A stretch of 64,000 bases of DNA from Allostreptomyces psammosilenae (GCF_013407765.1 NZ_JACBZD010000002.1:196001-260000); one strand, 5' to 3'. Shown: positions 9,228 through 17,689, counted from the stretch's first letter. Notes: generated from the sequence alone by a model not told the origin. Made by a program: numbers and translations.

Positions 9228-10068
9228 GAGTGGGGGAGCAACGTTGTTCCCTTGGTGCGCAGGTGCCGGGATCGGTCGGCGGGCAGTCGTGGGTGGCGGC
9301 TGCTGGGCAGTGGCGGCCTGGTAGGAAGTGCGGGACGTCGGCGCGCAGTTTCTCCCACCGCGGGCCGCCGATGATGTGCCCCAGGGGTTCCTGGAGGATG
9401 TTGCCGAGCGGTGTCGTTCGTGTGCTGGGGCAGCCGACCACGCTGCCGTCGGACAGCACGAGGGCTCGGCGGTCGGCGCACCGTCCGCACGGGTCCGCTG
9501 GCGGTGAGGTGTGGTGGGGCATTCGGATCGTGGTGATCTCCCGGACTCCGAGAGAGCGTAGTTCTGCCGCCGCGTTGTCCACACGCTGTGCTGAGTGGCA
9601 CTGGAGGACGCGAACGCGGATCCGTACGCCTTTCAGGAAAGCGGCGGCCACGTTCAGGCGTACACGGGCGTATGCGCCGGTGTCGCCCACGATGGCGTCG
9701 TGCTCCTCGGGAAGATCGCTGTAGTAGGGGGCTACGAGCGTCACGCCCGGGTGGCGGAAGAGGTCCCACAGCTCGCTGCGGATCGGCATGGCCAGTCCGG
9801 TTTCGACGATGGTCCTGCGGCGTGTGTGGATCGCGTGTCGTAGCAGGGACTGGAATGCGGGGTGTGCCATGGGTTCACCGCCGACGAACCGTAGTCGGGG
9901 GATGCCGATCACGGCGGCCTGTTCGATGACGGTCTTCCAGGAGCTGGGGGTCATGCCCGAGATGGTTCTCGGCGGAACTCGGGCGCAGCGCTGACGCTGG
10001 AGCGGGCAGTGTCCGGCGATCTCCAGGTCGAGTAGATCGAGAGGGGGTGCCGTGGTGCTGTGGGGCAC
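9211..10068 (-). CDS. Radical-SAM/SPASM-like protein, cluster motif damaged
   Basis: 285 residues, GTG start. The frame has the layout of small actinobacterial radical-SAM/SPASM proteins: a cluster-binding loop near residue 20, the GGEP motif (RFVGGEPMAHPAF) at about 60, and a Cys-rich C-terminus (CGRCADRRALVLSDGSVVGC, then further Cys to the end) that would hold auxiliary clusters. The loop should read C-x3-C-x2-C but reads C21-PLQ-R25-QR-C28. The middle Cys is Arg (CGT, plus strand 9994-9996), one transition from TGT, and the usual aromatic after the third Cys is Ala. Without that Cys the SAM cluster cannot form in the known way, so this is either a recent pseudo-enzyme or has a new role. 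It is the last gene of a three-gene minus-strand group with 10151-10630 and 10627-10836. Confidence 0.75.
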   Translation of the reverse strand: MPHSTTAPPLDLLDLEIAGHCPLQRQRCARVPPRTISGMTPSSWKTVIEQAAVIGIPRLRFVGGEPMAHPAFQSLLRHAIHTRRRTIVETGLAMPIRSELWDLFRHPGVTLVAPYYSDLPEEHDAIVGDTGAYARVRLNVAAAFLKGVRIRVRVLQCHSAQRVDNAAAELRSLGVREITTIRMPHHTSPPADPCGRCADRRALVLSDGSVVGCPSTRTTPLGNILQEPLGHIIGGPRWEKLRADVPHFLPGRHCPAAATHDCPPTDPGTCAPREQRCSPTLNGRG

Positions 10069-10150
10069 GCTCTTCCAATCGAGTCGGGGACGGTGGGACG
10101 GCTGCGGAAGGCCCGTCTCGGCCGTGGTCGGGCGGGGCCGGGACCGGTGG

Positions 10151-10630
10151 TCAGGGGGCGGCGGACTGGGCCGCGTCCACCATGGGGCAGTGGCCTGCCA
10201 GCAGCAGGCGGTGCCGCGCGGCGTCCGCGAGCAGCCGTTCGACGTCGTCTCGGTCTCGCAGCGTGCCGGTCACGGGGGCGGTGACGATGGCGAGGGTGGC
10301 GCCGCCGCGGTTCCGTGCTGCCCGGGTCCAACCGCGCGGGACTTCGGGGGTCATGGCGCGTTCCTCCGGGCCCGGTCCGTGGTCGAGGGCGAGAGTGCCG
10401 TTGGGGGTCAACCAGCAGCGCGGCCACGTGCTCAGCAGCACGCTCCGGGCTGGGTGGAGGCCGAGGACGACGGCGAGCGTCTCCATGCGGCCGTGGACCC
10501 GCCCAGCCGGGGTGAGGGTGTCCCTGCTGATCAGGGTGAGCATGGGGATGCGGGGGTCCCTGGGGCCGCGTAGGTAGGGGAGGGCCTGGACCTGCCACCA
10601 CAGGTGCGGTGGGGCCAGCGTGGCGGTCAT
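10151..10630 (-). CDS. Hypothetical protein of regulator-linked cluster
   Basis: 159 residues, not recognised. No membrane segment, signal peptide or known motif is visible; it starts MTATLAPPHLWWQVQALPYL and has a Pro/Arg-rich middle. Its ATG overlaps the stop of the zinc-ribbon gene upstream (ATGA at 10627-10630), so the two are translationally coupled, and the radical-SAM-like gene follows after 82 bp. Coupling to a zinc-ribbon protein divergent from an XRE regulator suggests that it is part of the same accessory module. A longer start at 10669 is possible but would overlap the upstream gene further. Confidence 0.65.
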   Translation of the reverse strand: MTATLAPPHLWWQVQALPYLRGPRDPRIPMLTLISRDTLTPAGRVHGRMETLAVVLGLHPARSVLLSTWPRCWLTPNGTLALDHGPGPEERAMTPEVPRGWTRAARNRGGATLAIVTAPVTGTLRDRDDVERLLADAARHRLLLAGHCPMVDAAQSAAP

Positions 10631-10836
10631 GAGGGATCTCCGCAGCCCGAGCAGAACCGCACCTTCCACCGGTTACCGAACATGTCGTGGACGGCGGTCG
10701 GGCGAGTCCGAACGTCTACCTGCCCGCAGCAGTTCACGCATACCGCCCCGGTCCTCTCCGGGACGGTCAGTGCCCGGGCAATGGTGGGCGGTAAAGGGGG
10801 CACGCGGCCCGATTCCTGCTCGGGCGTGAGGGTCAT
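10627..10836 (-). CDS. Small zinc-ribbon protein with FGNxWKVRxC motif
   Basis: 69 residues. Two Cys pairs, C-x2-C in AVCVNCCGQVD and C-x2-C in VRFCSGCGD, flank the conserved segment MFGNRWKVRF, so it very probably binds one zinc as a ribbon. No DNA- or RNA-binding activity can be shown from sequence. The start at 10836 is set by a perfect AAGGAGG about 6 bases upstream; the frame is open to 10923 but lacks a ribosome site there. It is divergent from the XRE regulator at 10996, with a shared 159-bp promoter region, and coupled by ATGA to 10151-10630. A related protein with FGNSWKVRACLDC stands at 41325-41573, again divergent from an XRE regulator. Confidence 0.8.
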   Translation of the reverse strand: MTLTPEQESGRVPPLPPTIARALTVPERTGAVCVNCCGQVDVRTRPTAVHDMFGNRWKVRFCSGCGDPS

Positions 10837-10995
10837 GAAGCCTCCTTGGCTGTGAGTGACCACCACATTGCCCAGAGAGAGAGGCGTCGCACGATGACAA
10901 TCCGTGTGCCACTTGCCCGTCACACCCTGACATTCCGGTCCACTGACGGCATCTCAGCTATACGCTGTGCATGCTTGATGCGACAGGGGGTGAAA

Positions 10996-12306
10996 GTGAA
11001 CGCCTCGCGCAACATCGTCTTGGCCGGGCTGATGGCTCAGCACGGCCTGAGTGCCGCCCAACTCGCGCAGGAGGTCAACCAGAAGGCTTTTGAGCTGTAC
11101 CAGGGCCATGTTGGTACCACGGAGCGACACGTGCGCCGCTGGTTGTCCGGCCAGGTGCGCTGGCCTCAACGGCGCTACCGGGAAGCTCTGACGGTCCTGT
11201 TCGAACGCCCAGCGAGCGAACTCGGCTTCACTGCTCCCGCGACGAGGAGATCTTCCAGCGCGGCGGACTCCGGGGTTACCGTGCCGGTACTCCCAGTTGC
11301 CCCTGCCCAGAGAGAGCAGCCCGTGCTCCGCCGAGAGTTCCTGGTCACGTCCAGTGCCGCCCTCGCCATCCCCCCGCTCCCGACCACAGGGCGCCTCGGC
11401 ATGCCCGACATCGAGCGCATCCGCAGCACCGCCGCACAACTGCATGCCCTTGATGACCAACTCGGGGGCGCCGTCGTCGTTGAAGCCGGACGCGATCTCT
11501 TCGAGCACGTCGAGGGTGCGATGCGCCGATGCGTTTACGGTTCCACGGTGCAACCGCATCTCCACCGCGTCCTCGGGGAGATCGCCGCCAGCGTGGGCTG
11601 GTTCGCCTACGACGCCGGCCACCACGCCACCGCACGACGCTGGTGGGACACCGGACTCCGCCACGCGCTCCTTGCGCGCCATCCCCTTCTCCAGGCACGC
11701 ATCTGGGCCTACATGTCGCGCCAAGCCTGCGACCTCGGGCACGGCGCGGAGGCCGCTGCCATCGCACGAGTAGCGATCGACGTAACCCGCCGCCATCGAG
11801 ATGGCAAGTTGTCCGCGCTTCTGCACACCCGGATCGCTCTGGCCAATGCCGTCCAAGGCCACAGCGGGTGGAGCAACCGCGCGCTTCACCACGCCGAGCA
11901 GGCATTCGATCGAGCTGCCGATACCCCGCCGCCGTGGCTCGCCTTCTGCACCCCGGCGGAACTACTGGCACAGGCCGCCCTGTGCAGCTCCACACTCGGT
12001 GACTACGCCCGCGCGGCTCAACTCCGACAACACGAGGATGCCCAGCCGCGCCAGAGGTTCCGTCGGAACGCCTTCGGGCACACGACCCATCTCGCGCAGT
12101 GCCTCCTGCACTCGGGACAAGCCGAGCAGGCCTTCGCCACTGCCGACCAGGCACGCGAGATGCTGCCTCACGTCCACTCCCCGCGATGGGCCAACCGGCT
12201 TGCCGCGTTCCGGGACGAAGCAGTCGAGCGGCGCTTGCCAGGCGCCGACGACTTCGCCGAGCAGTACGACCTCACAGTGGCCGCGATCGAAAGGGCACGG
12301 ACATGA
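10996..12306 (+). CDS. XRE-family regulator with TPR-like domain
   Basis: 436 residues. The N-terminal ~75 residues hold an HTH of XRE type (IVLAGLMAQHGLSAAQLAQE, then TTERHVRRWLSGQVRWPQRR), followed by a linker and a helical TPR-like region (about 150-430) as in many streptomycete signalling regulators. An internal segment RREFLVTSSAALAIPPL looks like a Tat signal but stands mid-protein, a known oddity of this family. I chose GTG 10996 because AGGGGG lies 5 bases upstream; ATG 10978 and GTG 10990 are in frame. A TATACG box at 10959-10964 may be its -10. It is coupled to the GNAT gene by ATGA and divergent from the zinc-ribbon gene, which is the likely target. Confidence 0.87.
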   Translation: MNASRNIVLAGLMAQHGLSAAQLAQEVNQKAFELYQGHVGTTERHVRRWLSGQVRWPQRRYREALTVLFERPASELGFTAPATRRSSSAADSGVTVPVLPVAPAQREQPVLRREFLVTSSAALAIPPLPTTGRLGMPDIERIRSTAAQLHALDDQLGGAVVVEAGRDLFEHVEGAMRRCVYGSTVQPHLHRVLGEIAASVGWFAYDAGHHATARRWWDTGLRHALLARHPLLQARIWAYMSRQACDLGHGAEAAAIARVAIDVTRRHRDGKLSALLHTRIALANAVQGHSGWSNRALHHAEQAFDRAADTPPPWLAFCTPAELLAQAALCSSTLGDYARAAQLRQHEDAQPRQRFRRNAFGHTTHLAQCLLHSGQAEQAFATADQAREMLPHVHSPRWANRLAAFRDEAVERRLPGADDFAEQYDLTVAAIERART

Positions 12307-12866
12307 GCCGAACCTTGGCCGTCAGTCTGTACACCAAGGGGCAGTTCGAGAGCATACGAGTCACGCTCGTGGATACCTATGCCGAGGTTTACGCCCGCGA
12401 AGCCGCCTCGGACCTGTTCTTCTCACTGGAGCGCTTCGAGGAGCGGCTCATCAGCCACGCATCGGCGCCCGGGTGGCGCTGCGCCATCGGTGAGGTCGAT
12501 GGCGAAACCGTCGGCTACGCCTACGGTGCGCCGCTCGCGGCGAGTACCCGGTGGTGGCGAGGTCTCACCACCCCTGTCGACGACGAACTGATCCGCGAAG
12601 ACGGCCGCCGGACACTAGGCCTGTTCGAGATCATGCTGCGCACGCCATGGCGAGGCCAGGGAATAGCCCACACCATCCACAACGAACTCGTGGAGAGCGG
12701 CCCTGAGGAACGGGTCTCCCTCTGCGTCGAACGCGCTCACCCCCGCGTGCGCGTCCTGTACGAAAGCTGGGGGTACCGGCAGATCGGGGAACTGCTCCCG
12801 TTTCCTGACGCACCACTGTACGACGCCATGATCCTTGATCGCCGCCCGCTCCCTTTCCGCCAGTAA
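12303..12866 (+). CDS. GNAT-family N-acetyltransferase
   Basis: 187 residues with the GNAT fold: substrate-side strands near WRCAIGEVDGETVGYAYGAP, the acetyl-CoA loop LRTPWRGQGIAHTIHNELV (R-x-x-G-x-G/A type), and a C-terminal LYESWGYRQIGE that is the usual last strand-turn. It would transfer an acetyl group from acetyl-CoA to an amine; the acceptor is not known. The ATG overlaps the stop of the XRE gene (ATGA at 12303-12306), so both are made from one transcript. This could be the effector of the regulator, or a self-protection or tailoring enzyme of the island. Confidence 0.87.
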   Translation: MSRTLAVSLYTKGQFESIRVTLVDTYAEVYAREAASDLFFSLERFEERLISHASAPGWRCAIGEVDGETVGYAYGAPLAASTRWWRGLTTPVDDELIREDGRRTLGLFEIMLRTPWRGQGIAHTIHNELVESGPEERVSLCVERAHPRVRVLYESWGYRQIGELLPFPDAPLYDAMILDRRPLPFRQ

Positions 12867-12933
12867 CGCACCGGGAACCGTCGGCGGAACTCGGCGTTAC
12901 GGTCGCATCCCCGCGACCGGCTAGGAGGCAGCC

Positions 12934-14148
12934 ATGGCCGACACGGACCGAGAGAGCACCCTGTGGACGCTACGCAAAGCCCGCGGCTGGACCCAGCAGG
13001 ATCTGGTCGACCAGTTCCAAGAGACCGCGGCCCGGCTCGGTCGCCCCATTGGCATCAGCCTCCGAACGGTCTCCCGCTGGGAGTCGGGCAATCCTCCGTG
13101 GCCCAACGTGGAGGCACAGCGGGTGCTGGAGAAGTTGTTCTGCCTCCCCATCAGCCAGTTGGGATTCGTCGCGACTGGGGACACTGTCTCCCCGTCCGTC
13201 CCGGCCAAAGCGGAGCAGTCCGATGTCGGCCCCGCCACCATGGACTCGCTGCACCAAGCGGTTGATCAGCTATGCCGCGAATACCCATCCGCCGCCTCAG
13301 ACACTCTGCACCAGCAGGCCCGTGGCTGGTTGAACTACACCACCCGGCTGCTCCATGGGCGCACAACTCTCGCCGAGCACCGCGAACTCCTCGTCATCGT
13401 CGGGTGGTTGTTCTTGCTGTGCGGGTGCCTGGAGCACGACATGGGACAGCGCCGCACGGCCGAGTTGTCCCGTGCCGCGGCAGCACGGATCGGCGCCGAG
13501 ACCGGGCATGGGGAGATCACCGCCTGGTCCTGGGAGATGGCGGCCTGGTTCGCACTGACCCAGGAGCGGTACGGCGACGCGCTTGCGGCGGCCCAGGCGG
13601 GGCGGCGCCCTGCGAGCGGCCATTCGGTCGCCGTCCAACTCCTGGCCCAGGAGGCGAAAGCCCACGCACGGATGGGCTCGCCCATCGACGTGCGGAAAGC
13701 ACTGGACCACGGTCGCGGCCTGCTGGACCGCCTGCCACGGCCAGCACACCCGGAGCACCATTTCGTGATTGACCCGGACAAGTGGGATTTCTACGAGATG
13801 GACGCCTACCGCCTTCTGGGAGACGACGCCCGCGCCGGCGCGCACGCGGCCGAGGTGATCCGGCTCGGTACCCGCGCGGATGGCACCACCCGATCCCCGA
13901 TGCGGGTAGCCGAGGCGCGTCTCACGCTCGGCGTCGGGTCAGCACGCTCTGGAGAACTGGAGGAGGCCGTCGACAACGGGATGGCGGCCTTCGAACCCGC
14001 GCGGAAGTCACTGCCGTCGCTGCTGCTGGTCGGCAGCGAGTTGGATGCGGAGCTGCAAGCGCGGTATCCGCGCGAGGTGGCCACTCGGGATTATCGGGAG
14101 CACCTGCGGGCCCTCGCCACTGTCGCGCGCCGCGCACTGGAGGCGTGA
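12934..14148 (+). CDS. XRE-family regulator with TPR-like domain
   Basis: 404 residues. The HTH is at the very N-terminus (LWTLRKARGWTQQDLVDQFQ, ISLRTVSRWESGNPPWPN), followed by a linker from residue 85 and a long helical TPR-like region. The start ATG has CTAGGAGGCAGCC upstream. It is the second such regulator in 3 kb and lies 67 bp after the GNAT gene, probably in the same transcript. It stands directly upstream of the small peptide/methyltransferase pair (146 bp gap), so it is the best candidate for its control. Confidence 0.88.
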   Translation: MADTDRESTLWTLRKARGWTQQDLVDQFQETAARLGRPIGISLRTVSRWESGNPPWPNVEAQRVLEKLFCLPISQLGFVATGDTVSPSVPAKAEQSDVGPATMDSLHQAVDQLCREYPSAASDTLHQQARGWLNYTTRLLHGRTTLAEHRELLVIVGWLFLLCGCLEHDMGQRRTAELSRAAAARIGAETGHGEITAWSWEMAAWFALTQERYGDALAAAQAGRRPASGHSVAVQLLAQEAKAHARMGSPIDVRKALDHGRGLLDRLPRPAHPEHHFVIDPDKWDFYEMDAYRLLGDDARAGAHAAEVIRLGTRADGTTRSPMRVAEARLTLGVGSARSGELEEAVDNGMAAFEPARKSLPSLLLVGSELDAELQARYPREVATRDYREHLRALATVARRALEA

Positions 14149-14294
14149 GGCGCGGCTGATCGCCCCGCAGCCGGCCACCGCCGAACGGGTGACACCGCGC
14201 CCGGCGTGCGCCGGGGGCGCGCCACCGTGCCCGCTCCCCGCCCCACCCCGGGCCCAGCCAGGATGATCGCCACCCACCCGACAAGGAGGCCATC

Positions 14295-14459
14295 ATGGGC
14301 AAGCACGGCGACGGCAAGGGCGGCTCGGCCGGCGACGGCAAGCAGGGCCCTCAGGAATCCGACGGCCAGTGGCCGCCCGCCCACCCCCCGCACGGCGGTG
14401 GCGGCGGCAGCGGCGGCAACTCCGGGCAGGGCTCCGGCAGCGGAAGCGGCGGCCAGTGA
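14295..14459 (+). CDS. Candidate RiPP precursor peptide, Gly-rich with three Asp-Gly sites
   Basis: 54 residues, with a strong AAGGAGG ribosome site 6 bases upstream. The peptide starts MGKHGDGKGGSAGDGKQG, then a short SDGQWPPAHPPHG part and a Gly/Ser tail to Q54. Asp-Gly occurs three times (D6-G7, D14-G15, D23-G24); there is no Cys and no Thr. The stop overlaps the GTG start of the methyltransferase (GTGA at 14456-14459), so the two genes are translationally coupled. Asp-Gly is the classic site for aspartimide formation by methylation of Asp. In the known imiditide RiPPs a PIMT homologue acts on Asp of a small precursor with no other enzyme. That this peptide is the substrate is inference; it might instead be a non-modified partner. 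Confidence 0.72.
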   Translation: MGKHGDGKGGSAGDGKQGPQESDGQWPPAHPPHGGGGGSGGNSGQGSGSGSGGQ

Positions 14460-15574
14460 CGCCCGACGACCTGGCGCCCGATTGGCGCAAGGCGTGGTCG
14501 GCGGTGGATCGGGCCCAGTTCATCCCGCCGGTCATCTGGGCGACCACCCCCGACGGCTACCGGCGGATCGACCGGGCCGACGAGCCCGACGTCTGGGAAG
14601 CCGCCGTCGACCAGGACCAGCCGCTCGTCACCCAGCTCGATGACGGCGCCGAGGACGGACCCGGCACGCCGACCAGTTCGGCCAGCATGCCGTCGCTGGT
14701 GGCGCGGATGCTCGATGTTCTGTCCGTGCGGGACGGTCACCGGGTGCTGGAGATCGGCACGGCGACCGGCTACAGCGCCGCGTTGCTGTCCGAGCGGCTC
14801 GGCGACGACCACGTCACCACCATCGAGGTGGACCCCGTCCTGGCCGAGGCCGGGCGCCTCGCGCTGCACGCCGCGGGTTACCACCCCACGGTCGTCACCG
14901 GTGACGGAACGGCCGGCCACCCGCCGTCCGCGCCGTTCGACCGGATCATCAGCACCGCCGCCGTTCGCCGTGTGCCCCCGGCCTGGCTGGAACAGTGCCG
15001 CCCGAACGGAGTCATCGTCACCCCGTGGGGCACCGCCTACAACAACAGCGGCCTGCTCCGTCTGGAGACGGACTGGGCCGGCGGTGCGAGCGGTTGGTTC
15101 GTAGACAACGTGGCGTTCATGTGGGTTCGCGGCCAGCGCCGCGCCACCCACGGCCGGCGCCTGTTCGGCGACCTGGTCCGCGACGAACACGAGCAGCAGG
15201 CCGAGCACTCCACCACCGGGGTGCACCCCGGCGAGGTCGGCGCCGAGCACCCGGACTTCGCCATCGGCCTCCAGCTTCCCGACGTCGACCGGCGAGTGTA
15301 CTGGGGCAGTGGGGACGCGGCCGACGAGTACACCGTGTGGTACCTCGCCGAGGACGGCGAGTCCTGGGCGAGTGTGGACTACGCCCCCGGCATGACGGAG
15401 TTCCCGGTGGCGCAGTGGGGCCGGCGCCGCCTGTACGACGAGGTGACGGCGGCCTACCGGGTCTGGATCGACTGGGGGCGCCCGTGGCGCGAGCAGTTCG
15501 GCCTGGCGGTCACGCCCACTGGGCGGCAGCGGGTGTGGCTGTCAGACCCCGACAATCTGGTCGCCGAGGTCTGA
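14456..15574 (+). CDS. PIMT-like O-methyltransferase with C-terminal extension (aspartyl methyltransferase)
   Basis: 372 residues. The N-terminal ~220 residues match protein-L-isoaspartate O-methyltransferase: SAM motif I VLEIGTATGYSAALLSERL at 98-116, and DRIISTAAVRRVPPAWLEQC, then VIVTPWG. A C-terminal part of ~150 residues (GAEHPDFAIGLQLPDVDRRV, then DYAPGMTEF and WRRRLYDEV-like sequence) is absent from house-keeping PIMT (about 210 residues) and is known from the RiPP-associated homologues that methylate unmodified Asp and give aspartimide. The GTG start overlaps the stop of the peptide gene. No ATP-grasp or lanthipeptide synthetase gene is nearby, so it would be a stand-alone modifying enzyme. 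Confidence 0.88.
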   Translation: MTPDDLAPDWRKAWSAVDRAQFIPPVIWATTPDGYRRIDRADEPDVWEAAVDQDQPLVTQLDDGAEDGPGTPTSSASMPSLVARMLDVLSVRDGHRVLEIGTATGYSAALLSERLGDDHVTTIEVDPVLAEAGRLALHAAGYHPTVVTGDGTAGHPPSAPFDRIISTAAVRRVPPAWLEQCRPNGVIVTPWGTAYNNSGLLRLETDWAGGASGWFVDNVAFMWVRGQRRATHGRRLFGDLVRDEHEQQAEHSTTGVHPGEVGAEHPDFAIGLQLPDVDRRVYWGSGDAADEYTVWYLAEDGESWASVDYAPGMTEFPVAQWGRRRLYDEVTAAYRVWIDWGRPWREQFGLAVTPTGRQRVWLSDPDNLVAEV

Positions 15575-15600
15575 CACCAGGGAGAGACAGCGGCCAAGCC

Positions 15601-16548
15601 TCACCCTTCCACGCCCGCCCCACTCCCCACCCTGAGTGCGTCGACGGCCAGGCGGGCGGTCTGGCCGATGGCGGCGTCGGCTGCTGGGAGGTTGACGGCG
15701 GTGGAGGCGGAGCGGGTGAAGACGGCGACGGCGTAGCGGCCGCCGTCCGGGTACTCCACCACGCCCACCTCGTGGCGGAGGGTGGGCAGGCTGCCGGTCT
15801 TGCCGGAGACGCGTACGTCGTCGAAGGGGAAGCCGGAGGCGAGGCGGTGCGGCCACACCTGGAGGGCCAGCAGGCGGCGGACCTGGTCGCCGTAGGGGGG
15901 CGGGCAGGCCTCGTCGCGCCACACGGCGGCGAGCAGGCGGGTCATGTCGCGGGCGGTGGCGCGGTTGGTGTGGTGCGGGTCGAGGGCGCGCAGCCGGGCG
16001 ACGACGGCCGGGTCGGCGAGCGCGGCCGGCCCTGCGCCGCCGGTGTCCTCGGCGATGGTGGCGAAGAGCTCGCCGACCCGGTGCACGGCGACGGTGTGGG
16101 TCAGGCCCAGGTCGGCCATGGCCTGGTTGATGGCGGGCGTGCCGACGCGGGCCCACAGGGCGTCGGCGGCGGCGTTGTCGCTGACGGTGATGGCGAGCAG
16201 GGCGAGGTCGCGCAGCGAGATGGTGACCGGGTCGGCCATGGCGCTCAGCCCGGTGGGGCCCGAGGTGCGGTCGTGCGGGTTGACCTCGATCCGCTCGGCG
16301 AGGTCGATCCGGCCCTCGGCGGCCAGCCGGTGCAGGGTCACCACCAGGCAGAGCTTGTGGACGCTGGAGGTGCTCACCGGCGTGTCCGCGTCGACCGCCA
16401 GCTCCGCCCCGGTGTCGACGTCCCTGGCGTGCAGCCAGCCGGTCACCCCGGCCGCGGCGAAGGCGGCCCGGATGCGCGCGCGGGCGCGGGTGGGCGCCCC
16501 CGGTGGTGGGGTGGGCGTGCCCGACGGTGGGGTGGGCCGGCTGCTCAC
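15601..16548 (-). CDS. Class A beta-lactamase-like serine hydrolase
   Basis: 315 residues. All motifs of the penicillin-recognising fold are present: S-x-x-K in STSSVHKLCLV, SDN in TVSDNAAAD, and KTG in VSGKTGSLPT. An Omega-loop Glu-x-x-x-Asn of true class A enzymes is not evident (the region reads VGELFATIAED), so hydrolysis of beta-lactams is not certain; it may be a DD-peptidase-like or esterase enzyme. The N-terminal ~30 residues are Pro/Ser/Thr rich without a clear signal peptide, so export is not shown. GTG 16548 overlaps the stop of the LysR gene (GTGA) with GGAG upstream; a longer frame to 16623 lies within the LysR gene. Confidence 0.8.
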   Translation of the reverse strand: MSSRPTPPSGTPTPPPGAPTRARARIRAAFAAAGVTGWLHARDVDTGAELAVDADTPVSTSSVHKLCLVVTLHRLAAEGRIDLAERIEVNPHDRTSGPTGLSAMADPVTISLRDLALLAITVSDNAAADALWARVGTPAINQAMADLGLTHTVAVHRVGELFATIAEDTGGAGPAALADPAVVARLRALDPHHTNRATARDMTRLLAAVWRDEACPPPYGDQVRRLLALQVWPHRLASGFPFDDVRVSGKTGSLPTLRHEVGVVEYPDGGRYAVAVFTRSASTAVNLPAADAAIGQTARLAVDALRVGSGAGVEG

Positions 16549-17552
16549 GTGAGGAACTCCGAGGTGGGCCGCGGGTGGACGGGGCGGTCGGGAATGTCCG
16601 CGGTCGTCCCGGCATGTTCGCACAGCGCGCGTAGCACCACCGCGGCGAAGGCCCGCACGGCGGGGGAGCCGCCGCCGGAGGGCCAGGCGGTGGACAGCCG
16701 CCAGGCGAGCGGCGCGCCGGCCAGGGGGCGCCAGACCGTGCCCGGCCCGGCGCCCGGCGTGTGCGGTGCGAACGCCACCGCCTCGCCGGAGGCCACCAGG
16801 CCGTGCACGAACTGCGGGTTCTCCGCCTCCCGCACCTCGGCCGGGGTGTAGCCGTGGCGGGCGCAGGTGGTGAGGATCTCGTCGTGCAGGCCGGGGGCCT
16901 TGGCGCGCGGGAAGAGGACGAGCGCGGAGCCGGCGAGGTCGGCCAGGCGCACCGGGCCGGACGGCGGCCCGAGGGCGGAGGCGCCAGGCGTGGAGGAGGC
17001 GCCAGGCGCGGACGCGGAGGCGCCCGGCGTGGCCGTCGCGGCGGTCAGCACGCCCAGCGGCCGGCGCAGCAGCGGCCCGAGCTCCAGCCCGGTCAGGTCG
17101 CAGGGGTGCTGCACCAGCCCGACGTCCAGCGAGCGGTCGGCGAGCCGGGCCAGCTGGTCGGTGGTGCCGAGTTCGTGGAGGTCGAGCTGGACACCGGGCG
17201 AGGTCGTCCGGAAACCGGTGAGGACGGCGGTGACGGCGGCGGCCCCGGTGTCCGGCAGGACGGCGGCGCGCAGCGTGCCGACCTCGCCGCGCCGGGCCCG
17301 GTCAGCCGTGGCGAACAGGGCGTCGGCGCTCTCCAGCAGCCGGGTGGCGTCGGCGAGCAGCAGCCGGCCGGCGGGGGTGACGCTGACTCCGCGGCTGCCG
17401 CGGTCGAACAGCCGCACGCCCAGCTCGCGCTCCAGGCGCTGGATACGCTGTGACAGCGGCGGCTGTGCCATGCCCAGCCGCGCCGCGGCGTGGCCGAAGT
17501 GGCCTTCCTCCGCCACGGCGAGGAAGCAGCGCAGATGCCGGATCAGGTCCAT
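16545..17552 (-). CDS. LysR-family transcriptional regulator
   Basis: 335 residues. The N-terminal winged HTH is clear (LRCFLAVAEEGHFGHAAARL, QPPLSQRIQRLERELGVRLF), followed by a periplasmic-binding-protein-like effector domain. A Pro/Gly/Ala/Ser repeat insertion (copies of PGAS, DNA 16977-17035) sits between the two lobes and is not usual for the family. The stop overlaps the GTG of the serine hydrolase, so the two are one operon, unlike the divergent AmpR-ampC type arrangement; the autogenous operon and the divergent PBP gene (start 17690) are plausible targets. Confidence 0.88.
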   Translation of the reverse strand: MDLIRHLRCFLAVAEEGHFGHAAARLGMAQPPLSQRIQRLERELGVRLFDRGSRGVSVTPAGRLLLADATRLLESADALFATADRARRGEVGTLRAAVLPDTGAAAVTAVLTGFRTTSPGVQLDLHELGTTDQLARLADRSLDVGLVQHPCDLTGLELGPLLRRPLGVLTAATATPGASASAPGASSTPGASALGPPSGPVRLADLAGSALVLFPRAKAPGLHDEILTTCARHGYTPAEVREAENPQFVHGLVASGEAVAFAPHTPGAGPGTVWRPLAGAPLAWRLSTAWPSGGGSPAVRAFAAVVLRALCEHAGTTADIPDRPVHPRPTSEFLT

Positions 17553-17689
17553 GACCAGGAACGATATCCGAAGCGTTATCGCCTGACGGCTGATATCCGT
17601 ATTGGACAGGGAACGGCTCGGTCTGGTCAGCTCCTCATACTGGCGTCGGGGTGCGCACCGGCGCGCGCCGGGGGAAGGGAGAAGAGACC

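Noticed and set aside
8292-9583. Origin-like DnaA boxes TTGTCCACA at about 8292-8300 and 9575-9583
   Set aside because: Both are inside coding sequence, only two are present, and none of the usual origin neighbours (dnaA, dnaN) is here.
14295-15574. Lanthipeptide (FxLD-type) or graspetide locus
   Set aside because: The peptide has no FxLD motif, no Cys or Thr, and there is no LanB/LanC or ATP-grasp gene; only the methyltransferase is present.
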